Positions 24,201-35,855 of a DNA stretch of 64,000 nt are shown here, one piece after another. The stretch's first letter is position 1. Each line of letters starts with the position of its first letter. A program made the position numbers and the translations under genes. The notes under the pieces were generated by a model. That model did no database searches, had not been told where the DNA came from, and saw only the letters and a program-made list of their open reading frames with translations. This stretch comes from Owenia fusiformis (lineage: Eukaryota; Annelida; Polychaeta; Sabellida; Oweniidae), in the NCBI GenBank assembly GCA_903813345.2, contig CAIIXF020000005.1:10109375-10173374 (forward strand), read 5' to 3'.

Positions 24201-25619
24201 TACTTCGTGTAATATTGAATTGTGAAATTATATTTAGACATATACATGTTCATATACATGTTAATATACACTAAGAAGGGTACATTACATACAAGATAAA
24301 GGCTCTTTAAAATACGCCCTAAATCCTTTTTTGGAGTCGCCTGATGGTGATTAATAATCTCTGCCAAAGCTTAAATCTTGCCAAAGCTTTTTTGCCAAAT
24401 ATGCTTAACTTTGGTCCATTTCACATTTGCCAAACAATTAAATACGCTTTTACCATCACCATACCATACCATAGGTCATAAAAATAAATTCCAACATAGA
24501 TAGCTCAGATATAGACCCTTCCTCATTTAATTCAAGCATAAGTTGTGTAATTCAATTGTCTTATATTTTCCATTACTTGCACAGTGTGCTCTTCAAATAT
24601 ATAGGAGGAAAAAAATGTGAGTCCCAATGAAAGACAACAATTTTGTGACCCATTGCCAGAAATATAGTTTTCTAGCGTTCAGAGCTTATGTGCATCACGT
24701 TCATTGCATCACTGAACTTTCACATGTTCAAAATTCTCATTTACATCATATATTAGGGACCATTTTGACGTTATATCCCAATCAGACAGGCAGGTATGCT
24801 TTATTTGTACAATTGAATTCCTTTTTATGGTATTAGATCAGTATTTTTAGCCTAAAATGCGAAATCGGTAAACCTATTATCGCCATTGTGGGATCCACAG
24901 CCGTTACTATCCTTTTGGAATAGTTCAGACTGTGGGATACTGACTGTAATAAATGTTTCCTTAAACCCTAAAATGTACGGACCAATCAAATTATTTACAG
25001 AGTTCTATTGACCATGAGTATCATGGGAAGGCATTACCTGCAGTTGCATGATTACATAATCAGACAAAGCCTAATGAGTGTGACCAAACACAATGCCCTC
25101 CCAAATAATCCAAGTGTTGACATTTGCATGATAATTATTGTTTAAAATTATAAATTGGAAAACTATAAGAAAAAAGAAGTATGTCAACATTATCATAGTT
25201 ATTAATTTTCAATATAAAAAATTGGTAATAAAAATCAACAACTAGTGAAATACTGCAAAATCTATTAACTTAAAATTTGGGGGGTTCGCATAATTGCCGG
25301 AAAAGGTGGGTTCGATTTTTAGGCAAGTTTTTTTTGGGGCGGGGGGTCAACCCCCTTTCCCAACGGCCCGGCTCTTATATGTTTATCTTAATTGCCTCCA
25401 ATAAGGCGGATTGGAGATGGGAGAGTACACAGTTTTAAATGTGTTAACAATGATAATAGATAACAAAATATAACGTATTATACACTATTTACAAGGACAT
25501 TTAAAAACAATAACGCGATCGGATCATCTCAGTCAGCTTGTTGGGGTGCTACCACTACCTCAACATTACATCTAATCTAGCTCCAACAATGCCATATGAC
25601 AATTGTTAAACATATTCCA
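24201..25619. other. Intergenic, no recognisable gene
   Basis: AT-rich sequence without coding signal. Around 24887-24945 'gtgggatccacag' and 'cagactgtgggatactg' make a small imperfect repeat. Around 25330-25365 there is a G-rich then C-rich stretch. Confidence 0.5.
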
Positions 25620-25714
25620 GGGGCGTAGCCAACTTTCAGTCGGATCGCCAAATTGTTTTTGATGCAACACTTCCTTCGAAATTGAGATACACCCCCAATC
25701 CGCATCATCATCTT

Positions 25715-25861
25715 GCAGCGCTGTACAGCGCTGTTTGCAGCGCTGTACAGCGCTGTATTAACAGTACAAAACAGTACAATTTGAGTACCGCGCTGTACAG
25801 CGCTGTAGCTCATACAGCGCTGTACAGCGCTGTTCTCAAACAGCGCTGTACAGCGCTGTTT
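25715..25861. repeat. Palindrome array 1 (ACAGCGCTGT dyads)
   Basis: Five copies of a 20-bp palindrome, ACAGCGCTGTACAGCGCTGT, or near versions of it, are separated by short spacers of varied sequence. Each copy is two 10-bp palindromes side by side. Open frames across it on both strands are artefacts. Confidence 0.9.
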
Positions 25862-26718
25862 TTAATTTTTATAGGCTAGGCCCCTTTAGGAATTTATGTT
25901 TTTGGTTTCAGGTGGATTCCCTGGTTTTTATTTAGTTGTATTCATTTCTATTATATATATATATTAATGGGTATCAAATTCAAAATGCTTTGATCTTAAT
26001 ATTGGTGTATTGTAGGCTATATAATTGCATTTACTACTTGGATTTTGTATTTAATGATTATTTTGTTGTCCCCATAAATATACAAAACACTCAATATTAA
26101 ATACCAATACAAAACCTATATTTTATTTAGAAATATACAAAATATATCAGATACTATAGTGTTACGGAAGTCTGAGCCTATTGTTAAAAATTACAAATGT
26201 CCTAATGTCAAAAAGTTCTATTTTAATTTTATAATTCAGTCCTTGTAACGGTTGTGCTTGTATTCGCCGCTCTGGTTGCTTCCTACTCCCATTTTCGGTT
26301 CAGCGTTTCTCTCTCCATTTGTGTGTATCTTAAAACAAGAGGAAATAATAAGTCCATTTGTAGAATAGAGCAACTGATAACGCCCAAACAATTACTAGTT
26401 ATTGAGGAAAATATTGAATTGGAAGCATTTTTTATAATGGCATGGTATAGAATAGGCCTATATATATATTTATTTTGTAAGATAAGATATAGGCCTAAGT
26501 AGTATTAAAGTGGACACAATATTTAAATTGTATACAGTAATAGTATAATGGATGGATAATTAATAATATAATGGGTACACATTCGATTTGATTTGTGACT
26601 TTATTATTTTTATTATTTTTTACTATTATATATTCAGCATTTTGATACAGTTGCATTTTGACATTTAAATCAAATATTTGATTAGAATTATATCTCAATT
26701 ATTTTTTCAGATACGGGT

Positions 26719-27288
26719 TTAAAGGACAACTGAAATAGCTTTTCTCAACTTGCAGCTACAAAAATGCGGTTTTCTCCTTTGTAAGCCCAACGTAGAGTTC
26801 TTGCGATAGTCATTATAAAATAAATGTTAGATTACTGCTAACGGTCATAAATAACGAAATAAAACTAACTGATCAATCGAATTGGCCCCCACGTGATAAG
26901 TAACGTCATATACAAAATATAGCTTTGGTTTATTGGTTCCTTAGTAATCACAACGTCACGGCAACCATAGGATTGTAGTGTAAACCAAAACAAAACATTT
27001 TGGCATTATGACGTTATGGGCCACGTGGGGACCACTGAGAGATCACGTGGGGGCCAATAACGTCACAACCAATTCGAATATTGCTTATTAAGCAGCTATA
27101 ACGATCGTTAGAGTGAAATAGTTTTCGCACTACTGATGAGAAAACATGTCCAAATACATTTATCAAAAAATTATATTGATTCCTTTAGGTTAAAAAATAC
27201 CATTTCATATCTGCTTTAAATTTAACGTTGCCATGATGTTTAGAAAGAACCATTTGGTTTTTATAAACTTGTCTGTACTGGCCCTTAA
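26719..27288. mobile_element. TTAA-flanked hairpin MITE
   Basis: It is bounded by TTAA (left TTAAAGGACAAC, inverse of right TTAAGGGCCAGT). Subterminal arms pair well: 'ggcccccacgtgataagtaa' near 26884 is the inverse of the 'cacgtgggggcc' stretch near 27043. It holds several CACGTG and ACGTCA words. No coding capacity. About 570 bp. Confidence 0.6.
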
Positions 27289-27479
27289 ATATTGATTATG
27301 CTAACCTATCAAGTCTTTCTTTGGACTTCCCAAACAGGTCTACAGGGTTTGCCCCTTCCTCTTTCTGCCATCTATAACTCCGAAGAGTTTGAACTGTCTG
27401 GCTGTTGTAATCTGAAAAGACAAATTGAGAGACAAATGTACATAATTATCATTATTATCCCACCCTTCCGAAGGAAGTA

Positions 27480-27880
27480 AGATGAAGATATAGAAAGCCG
27501 TCCGTCCATCCGTCCATTCGTCCGTTTGTCCGCCTGTCCGAACAATAAATGAAATACCGGTTGCTGGATTCGGTTCAAAATTTATAGTCTAATGCCGTAT
27601 CGGTGTAGAACCTCTGACCTCTTATCAATTTTCAATATGGCGACTCAATTCAAAATGCACGCCATTTTTTGTAAAAAATTAAATCTTTGATAACTCAAAT
27701 TTTATATGCTGATGCCTCAGGACAATAGAGCTTTGTTGAAGAAGACATTTTGATGATGGCCACTAAATTTCAAAATGGCAGCCATTTTTCATAAAAAATT
27801 GTAATCTTTGAAAACTCAAGTACCAGTTGGCGGATTTGGTTCAAATTGATTATATGCTGGTACCACAAGCTTTTTGTTGT
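27480..27880 (+). repeat. Second copy of the 7930-9000 repeat family
   Basis: A 'gtccgtccatccgtccattc' stretch is followed by 'aatggcgactcaattcaaaa', 'cgccattttttgtaaaaaat', 'aatctttgataactcaaat' and 'accagttggcggatttggtt', the same order as near 8340-8700. Confidence 0.7.
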
Positions 27881-28182
27881 TATAACTGATAACAGTTACC
27901 TGAAAATATAGTTTTCTATGAATATTCGCAGATTTGCTTACCAATGTAAATTAAAGTTCGAAATAATATCTTTGAACAAAGAATTCAGTTTGCATACACA
28001 AATTGTTTCCAATATTTTTACAGGGCCAAAATATAATGCTAGATTATTTTGTCATAGTTAGGGTTGACGTATTTACAATTTGATTATAGCCCTGTGAGGA
28101 AGCATAGGCTATTAACATGTTTAATTGGTGATATGACATGAGGGCATGAATAAGGTTATGAACATGGTAGCATGATGAAATG

Positions 28183-28480
28183 AATGGTGATATAACATTG
28201 GGGCATGATGATATAAAACAAACATGGTGATATAACATGGGAGCAGGTAATATGAAATGAACATGGTGATATAACATGGGAACATGTTGATATGAAATGA
28301 ACATGGTAATATAACATGGGAGAATGGTGATATGACATGAACATGGTGATATAACATGGGAGCATGGTGATATGACATGGACATGGTGATGTAACATGGA
28401 AACATGGTGATATGAAATGAACATGGTGATATAACATGGGAACATGGTGATATGAAATGAACATGGTAATATGACATGGG
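28183..28480 (+). repeat. 40-bp tandem repeat (two 20-bp halves)
   Basis: About seven to eight units alternate 'aacatggtgatataacatgg' and 'gaacatggtgatatgaaatg'. Three overlapping minus-strand frames stay open through it (His/Ile/Ser/Pro-rich), simply because the unit lacks stop codons there. I do not call a gene. Confidence 0.9.
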
Positions 28481-29394
28481 GGCACAATTCCAACGATACG
28501 CTGAATAAGCAAAATAAATTATTATTAGATTTCCTAAAACTCTTAAAACCTTTACTTTACGCACCTAGCCTAAATGGCATAAGTATGTTGCATTCCCGGT
28601 TGCATTCCACATTGCTGATACATGGCCCTCCATCCATTGATTATGTATTGTATTCTTTACTGCCTTCACTCCTCATGATATGCCAACATCTGACCAATAG
28701 TGCCAACATCAAGTCTATAAAATAAAAAGGTAGCCTAGAAATGCATTCCCGATAAAAGAAAATGATCTTTTAGACTATAAAGAATAAAAAATTGAATTTA
28801 AAACTGAAATCACTCAGAAATTACATTTTGGCCAGGATTGGCCCATTTCTGGCTTCATTCAGAAGACGTTATGCATTGCAGATTATAAATATATTTTCTT
28901 AAAAACTCCAAAGAACTAGCCTATGCCCTGGACTTTTAAGACAAAACTTTCAGTGACTTTTCAATTTGAATTTTTTTCAATTCCTCCTGAATTTTTATCT
29001 TTGAATTTCACCCTAGCCTATCCCATAGAGCCTATCTGGTATTTGAAAGTCTTCTATATAATAGGTGCACCTAACATATGCTCATTTATTCATACAAAAC
29101 AATCAAATATATACTTACAAGTGAAAATTGCAGACAGATGGCAGAGACTGGCACAGAAATCAAAATTTAAAATATGTGGCTTCTCAAACTTCCTGTATGA
29201 GTCATAGAATGTGTGACGTCATAGGTCAAAAGTTCAAAGGGATTTCCCAGGGATTTCCCTAAGATGTCAAACTCAATTGAAGAAATCACAATAATGAATG
29301 TTATTTATAATAAAATATTTCAAACTCTAAATAAGTAATATCAATATTGCTTAAATCAATCAATAATAATGTAAAAGTCAGAAAAAATATAAGT
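28481..29394. other. Intergenic, no recognisable feature
   Basis: AT-rich sequence with only short open frames; nothing recognised. Confidence 0.5.
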
Positions 29395-29600
29395 TTTGTT
29401 AGTGCTAAATCAGCACTAGCTTAGCACTAAATTAGCACTGCTAAGTTAGTGCTGATTTCGCACTAACTGAGGTTTGTACTGATTTGGTACTGATTTATTA
29501 GCGCTAATTCCACACAAACTTTATTTGTACCAATTCAGTACCAAGTCAGCGCTAAATTAGCGCGAAAAAAGATTAGCGCTGATTTAGCATGGAGTTATTT
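29395..29600. repeat. TTAGCACTAAAT / AGCGCTAAT low-complexity palindrome cluster
   Basis: Dense direct and inverted copies of 'agtgctaaatcagcact', 'ttagcgct' and 'gtactgatt' make an irregular self-complementary stretch. It resembles the GCGCTGT arrays on each side in being made of short palindromes. Confidence 0.7.
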
Positions 29601-29754
29601 TGGCAGTGTAAATAATGAAGAACAATAATACCTGGTTTTCTCATTCTGGGCCTCCCGTTTTGAAAACACAAAATTAATGCCTTTTGATAAAAGTGGCCTT
29701 TGTAATCAAACATCAATAACAAAACATAAAATACCCTTGACCCTCTATTATAAT

Positions 29755-29890
29755 TAGAGGTTATGTCACTATCGTGGCATATATGCCCGAGGTCTCAGTG
29801 ATATATGGCCCGACCTTGGGAGGGACATTGATCTCCCGATTGATCTCTGAGAACCGAGGGCATATGTGCCACGATAGTGACATAAACGAT
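29755..29890. repeat. Hairpin repeat
   Basis: 'tatgtcactatcgtggcata' near 29761 is the inverse of 'tatgtgccacgatagtgaca' near 29863. The loop also contains inverted pieces. 'atacctatgatgatgtag' near 29898 and 'catcatcataggtatgttat' near 30122 form an outer inverted pair. Confidence 0.7.
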
Positions 29891-30186
29891 TTATAACATA
29901 CCTATGATGATGTAGACTGGTCAGAGAGTACCGTTTTCTTATAGAATTGACAAACAAATGGTTTGAAAATGATTGAAATGAGTTTATAAAAATTGCTCGC
30001 GCAGTTTTATCTTCGATTGATTGGTTATGACGTCAGCGCCTTGACCAATCAGAAAGTTAGCGGGCGCGGGCTTTTCAAAACTTATATTGGCCCGCTGTCT
30101 TGTGTACACTTTGCACTATACATCATCATAGGTATGTTATAACAGAATATATTATGATATAATATATTTATCATTTTCAAAGTCAA

Positions 30187-30415
30187 AAACAGCGCTGTAC
30201 AGTACTGTTTTTACAGCGCTGTACAGCGCTGTTTATCTTACAGCGCTGTACAGTACTGTTTTTACAGCGCTGTACAGTACTGTTTTAAACAGCGCTGTAC
30301 AGTACTGTTTTTACAGCGCTGTACAGTACTGTTTTGGAAAACAGCACTGTACAGCACTGTTTTTACATCGCTGTACAGTACTGTTTCAAAAACAGCGCTG
30401 TACAGTACAGTTTGA
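30187..30415. repeat. Palindrome array 2 (ACAGCGCTGTACAGTACTGT)
   Basis: Nine copies of the same 20-bp design as in the array at 25715. In most of them the second half is ACAGTACTGT instead of ACAGCGCTGT. Spacers are short A or T runs. Confidence 0.9.
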
Positions 30416-30540
30416 GATTGGCTGTGTAGAAGCTTCAAATAAAAAGCATTTTCAAGCTCTTTTCTGACTAATGATTCTATTTTTGTTGGTTAAGGGGGGG
30501 GGGGTGCGAACGCTCCATCTCACCCCCTGGCTACGCCTGT

Positions 30541-31790
30541 ACAGTGTGACCTCTTATGAAAATAAAGTTAAACTTGACAATATCCTCAAAATTGGATAAA
30601 CGACTTTGTAAGTTACTTTGAAGTGTGTATTTTTTGCTGGTCGCGACCCCATAAATTTAATGTTAGCGACATTCTGGACATTGCACTTGATCTGCGAAAC
30701 GAACGTAGCCTAATATGGAACATTCTCCGTTCACATGGCTCCAGAACTCGTACCTTCTTCTTTCAAAATAAGAAAGAAGTAAGGAACGAAGTAGATGATG
30801 TCTTGAGCATTGCGGAAAAATGCCTAAAGTTATCTGCCTTTATCTGAAATACGTCAGCATACTTTTTGATCGTTTCGATTGTAAGTAGCTTTGATATCTG
30901 CCTCCAAAATCGTGAAATTCGTCAATGTAACAGGAGAACACGCTTTTGAAAACATGTCATATCTCAATAATAAATGGTCGGATCTTTTAATTTTGGTTAT
31001 GCTGGCATGGAGAACATTTATTCAGAGTGTGATAGCTGCACTCGCACTGTATTTGGTCTCCACCTACTACCGATTATACAGACCCAATAAAGTAAATGTA
31101 AAATGTATTCTGTGAAAATCGACAAACACACCCACACGGCATTAGGGGAATCCGAGAAAAATAAGTTATATGTGGTTAGCAAGTCCTTGATTCAGTTTAT
31201 ATGAGACCACCATGTTCCAAATCTGAAATCGTGATAATAATTGTGATTGAATTATAATGAGCATGATCTGAAAATGTCCATGTAACAGTTTTTTCGGTAA
31301 TTACGCATAAAGATCAATAGGATAGTTTCTAAATAGCAGAAAAATCAATGAAATCTCGTGCTGCCATCTTTTATTCAGCTTTTAACTCGGGCTAGAGCTC
31401 CATTCATTTACATGCTAAAATCTTGGATATACCACATGATGACCCTGTTTATGTACATGATGTGATTAAACATGCAAATGTTGATTGACATACAAATAAT
31501 CCACAGATTTAAAGAATTTTAGCATTGCATCTATGGACATTTGGCCCAAGTTTTTTTAAATTGTTATAGAAAATTATTCAAATTACATAACTGTGTAAAT
31601 CAAAGCTATTAAAGGAGAAAACATTTCACTGAATTCAAATATGCCATTTAAAAGAAGGTAATGTAAGTCATTAGAGGTCTAATATGCAAGTCTCTTAAAA
31701 TCTCACGAAAAACGAGATTTAGCGAGATTTCAAAAGCTATATGGAAACTATACTATTGATAGAGAATGAAAAGATAACAAAAGAATTTTC
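30541..31790. other. Intergenic, no recognisable gene
   Basis: Two open frames of 74 codons (30623-30847, 30891-31115) show no motif I know and lack a splice context. I leave them uncalled. Confidence 0.45.
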
Positions 31791-31799
31791 TCTTTGTTC

Positions 31800-34070
31800 A
31801 GCGTACCTTTTCCATTTCATACGTCGTCGCGTGAGAATAACCAAGCCCATGGAATAACTTTGTACTAACTGCCATTTTCAAAAAAATTGAGATAGACATG
31901 GAATTTTACTATTTGAAACACAGGCTTTCATCTCAGATACATGCCCCATCTCAATTCCCTCTCATTAAGCTAGAATTCAGTGTGAAATTGTACCATCTCC
32001 AGACAAACAGCTTATTTCTAATTTCAAATTGTCATATCTGATATCAACTGTTTCAACCAATCAACTCTCTAAGAATTGGTCATGTGACTTGCAAAACTTG
32101 GAGTTATAACAATCTTATGTTAAAACGAAGTATGCCAATATGCATGTTATTGTATCTAGAATGAAATAATGTTTTGTAACACAAAACCATGCCAGTTTGC
32201 ATGCCTGGCCTTTCATGTTTTAGTTTTAGAACTATTACAAGTAGATCAAAAAAATAAAATGATACAGTATGTGTAATCCCATGCATATTCAAATTATATG
32301 CCCTCAATTACTCTTTGTATTATGGATGCTCATTGGATTATTCATGGCCACATGAAATGAAATATAATTATTAATCCTTGCTACCAGGGAAGATGAAAAG
32401 TACAAATGACCAGTTAATTAGATCATGTGAGCAGTCAAAAGTACCCTTTATCTTCCCTGCTACCAGGTCTTATAGGGGTTTGAATGGCCAAATGCAATAG
32501 AAATGCATATATGCATATTTTCGTACAGCTGACATCATTAAATGTTGAAAATGAAAGACTACTTATTTGTTTCTTCAAATAGAGTACATAATAATAGGTT
32601 ATATACTAGATATAGTAATCAAAACAAATAGTAACTGTCATATTTTGCACTACATTGCTCAAAGGCAATCACTGTCTGTATACTATTGAAATCTCTTTCA
32701 AAATGATGTTTTATAGTTTGTGGAAAAAAGCTAAATCTATTTAAACTAGCTTTTACTTTTACTGACCATACACTATATCAATAAGGAGTTATCTTTATGT
32801 TAGTATAGTCCCTTAAACACTTATTTTATTTTATTTTCATCTATGATTTACTTTGCGCTTTTCACTGAACATCTGGGATCTTTTTAGTTATTTTATTACT
32901 AGTATGTTTTTCAGATTTGTCCTTTCTTTTGCATTTTTGGGATCATTGTTTTTAGATCATCTACATTTTATTTTGGAAAAGTAACAAATTGGTTCAATTT
33001 CTTTACAAAGAGCCACTCTTAGTCTCTACTTCTACAATTGCTTCAATTCCCAATTGTACTCCACAGAGTAGCAAACAACAGAAAATGAATGGATAATAAT
33101 AGCTGCATCTCAATGAACAAAATGTGATTACCTAAATCGAGGTTTCATCACTTTCATTAATCTAAAATGAATTAGAAATTATTTTTCTATTTTCAAATTT
33201 CTTCCATGTGCATGTAATAAAAATTGGTTATGTCTTAGGCCCTAAGGAACTGAAACCTGCTGGTCAAAATGGAATTACGGACCAGTTGCAATGTTATTCT
33301 CCTATACCCAGTGAAAAATCAACTGGTCTGTATCAAAAATAACCTGATAATGACCAGCGGACCGGCTCTTAGGGGCTACATTGTAATGTGCTGGGAGGTT
33401 TAGGCTACAGGGTTTATACCGAGGGAAATATGTGGGGGACCGTACTGGCATCATTGGTTTCAATGCATTGTATTTCTGTCTTAGTTTCAAAGGCAATAAA
33501 TTCTTTTTCAAGGGTGTCCTGAGATTCCAAAATTAAGAAATAATTGTACTTATTTGAGAAATTGATTTTAAAGTTTTATAAATTGAATTTTCTTTATTTT
33601 ATTAAATTATATTCTTTGGTTTTTGAAGATTTTTTTACAAAGCAAAACATTATTTTTCATTCTAGATACAATTACATGCATATTGGCATACTTTGTTTTA
33701 ATATAAGATTGTTATAACTCCAAGTTTTGCAAGTCACATGACCAATTCTTAGAGAGTTGATTGGTTGAAACAGTTGATATCAGATATGACAATTTGAAAT
33801 TAGAAATAAGCTGTTATTCCGGTGGGAAATTGTATCAACTCCATTTCCATAGTTTTAAAAAAGGATCTTGTAAATTGTTTCAAGGTATGATATTTCATAT
33901 AAGATATCTCTAGGGTGAGACCAGGTGATATAAAAAAAATCAAGTTTCACATAGCAATACTAAGTAAGATACAGACCTCTAAACTTTCAAACCTTTATTT
34001 CTCAGTTCCGTAAAAATGTGAGATAGTACAAAGTTATTCTCATGCGACGACGTCTTTACGAAAATACAAA
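31800..34070. repeat. 2.3-kb inverted-repeat unit
   Basis: The left arm (about 31990-32175) and right arm (about 33645-33830) are almost identical inverse copies, for example 'ctctaagaattggtcatgtg' and 'aacttggagttataacaatc' on the left. Weaker pairing extends outward to 'cgtcgtcgcgtgagaataa' near 31822 and 'ttattctcatgcgacgacg' near 34033. The loop has no coding capacity. It looks like a foldback-type element. Confidence 0.65.
33385..33445 (+). repeat. Fragment of a dispersed hairpin family
   Basis: 'gtgctgggaggtttaggcta' followed by 'gggtttataccgagggaaat' matches 41970-42010, so this is another copy of that hairpin repeat. Confidence 0.5.
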
Positions 34071-34074
34071 TACA

Positions 34075-35128
34075 TGCGATGACAGCAGATGACAAGTTAT
34101 TTGGAACTTCCATAAGCATCGATTCATGTTTCAATAGAGTCGACCCTTTCAAGGGCCCCTTTCAATTTTATTCAAATGAAAAACAAGAGGTCAGTAAAAA
34201 ATCGAGAAAAATGATAGATTTCATTGGTTCATGTTGACAAGTGATGCACATCAAAAAGAAAAGGCTGGCAGTCCAAATCCATTTTCGATTTTCTTGGTTT
34301 TTTGAAAATGTTGCATTCTAATTTGAATATCTTGGCATATTAATTAGGGGGGCAAGATGTGAAAATCGACATGTTTGAGACGGACCCTAATTTCAATTTG
34401 AAAATTCGCTTATTTTTCCTTGGAGTTTACTTAAATGCCTTGTGTAACGAATGAACAAATGTATACAGATATATACTATATGTCTGTTTGAAAAAAACAA
34501 CATTTAGATTTTTTTTCACTTTTTAACAAAACTAGTTTCACACTTGCGGTTTTGAGTGTGCTACGTGATTTTAAACATGCACTCGTCGTTACTGCTTATG
34601 GTTTCAGTCCAGATTTATTCTTCTGAATAATGAAAGAGCCCTCTAACCTTATGCAAATTGCATTCGTGAATTACTAATAAATGTTTTATTATATGTCTGA
34701 CACACGTAAAAGTTATTTACAATGAATTTCACCATAATGCTAATCTGACTTGTCTGTATGATATAGTCATTTATGACCTAAATGTGAAAGTACGTTTCCT
34801 CGTCCAATATTTTTGGTAATAAGTACAAAACACCGGGAACAACCACCAGGGTTGTAACAAACAATATTTATGGCGTGTCATCCTCTTGTCTGATTCGGAA
34901 GACAATCCCTATGCACAACTTATAGGGGATCTCTTGGGCCCAGACCTTGATTGATGCTCTGGAGGTCATTGTTTATTGTAAAGAAAATCCCATCCCCAAG
35001 GACATCAGTTAGGTAATTGAGCAAACTGGGATCAAATTGGAAAGCTGACAGTGTCAGCGTTAAAGGGAGAATCATATCTAGCGAGCGAGCTTTAGCAAAG
35101 CTCCCCCTCTATAATTCTGATTCTGCCT
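34075..35128. other. Intergenic, no recognisable feature
   Basis: Nothing recognised apart from ordinary AT-rich sequence. Confidence 0.5.
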
Positions 35129-35855
35129 TTAAAGTCCCCATATAAAGTTTAAACCACTTTGGCCCACATTGTAGTCTTACCCAATGTTATCAAAGTGTGA
35201 TACGTGAAACTTTTTTTTTAAATTTCAAAAAGTTGTTTTCGTTCCAAAATTTGTGAATTTATTTAAAACTTACTTTTAGAGGTCATGTTTTTTGCCGAAA
35301 AAATTAAGAAAATCGGTTCATAAATAAGCGAGAAATGAACTTATCAGTGCATGAAAACGGTTCCGAGAAAAATGCATTTCAAAATTTTAGTTCTCATTAA
35401 AACCAATGGTACAATGATATCTAAAACATAATATACTCTTCCTTTTAACCTGGTTAGACAATCAACATTGGTTTATTATTGGAGTCTAGCATATTTAGAA
35501 AAGATTGACATCGAAAAAAATTTCAATTTTTTCAAAAAGTTTTTGCTACCTTAGTGACATCACTAATGTTTCAAAATATTTTTGATATGCTAAAACATTG
35601 AAGTGGCCCATTAAATATGGCATTTTATTAAATAGTGTGTCCTTTGTTCAATCTTTGCATTGGTGTTAAAAATATAATCTTTTTTGAAATGCATTAAGAA
35701 TTATTTGTTTGAAAAATGGCGGGAAATTTGAATATTTGAGAAATGAAATGCTCACAACTTTTTTTCCCAAAAATCTCTAAAATAACTTTTTAAGTCATGA
35801 CAAATAGTAAATGAATGATAAAAAAATATTTTCAAACTTAAGACGGGGACTTTAA
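35129..35855 (+). mobile_element. TTAA-flanked MITE, family reference copy
   Basis: The ends are TTAAAGTCCCCATATAAAG and the inverse of CTTAAGACGGGGACTTTAA. The body carries 'gaaaaaattaagaaaatcgg', 'aataagcgagaaatgaact' and 'gacaatcaacattggttta'. The element at 41084-41634 is the same family in reverse orientation, and 16020-16700 is a diverged relative. 727 bp, non-coding. Confidence 0.8.

Larger units (their letters stand above)
25619..30540. mobile_element. Possible element bounded by GGCGTAGCCA ends
   Basis: The left border reads CAGGGGCGTAGCCA and the inverse of the right border reads ACAGGCGTAGCCAGGGGG. Each border lies next to an array of the ACAGCGCTGT palindrome. No transposase is seen and the interior holds a TTAA MITE and other repeats. 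Either this is one 4.9-kb nested element or the two borders are separate short copies of a common end sequence; I cannot decide. Confidence 0.35.

Noticed and set aside
25577-25879. Frames across the palindrome array on both strands
   Set aside because: Because the array is palindromic, both strands read the same Ala/Val/Gln/Arg-rich peptide; this is an artefact.
28044-28564. Overlapping His/Ser/Pro-rich open frames on minus
   Set aside because: All three are products of a 40-bp tandem repeat without stops; none has a recognisable domain.
29769-29957. Minus-strand frame 'RSIGRSMSLPRSGHISLRPR'
   Set aside because: It spans a hairpin repeat and is therefore likely a chance frame.
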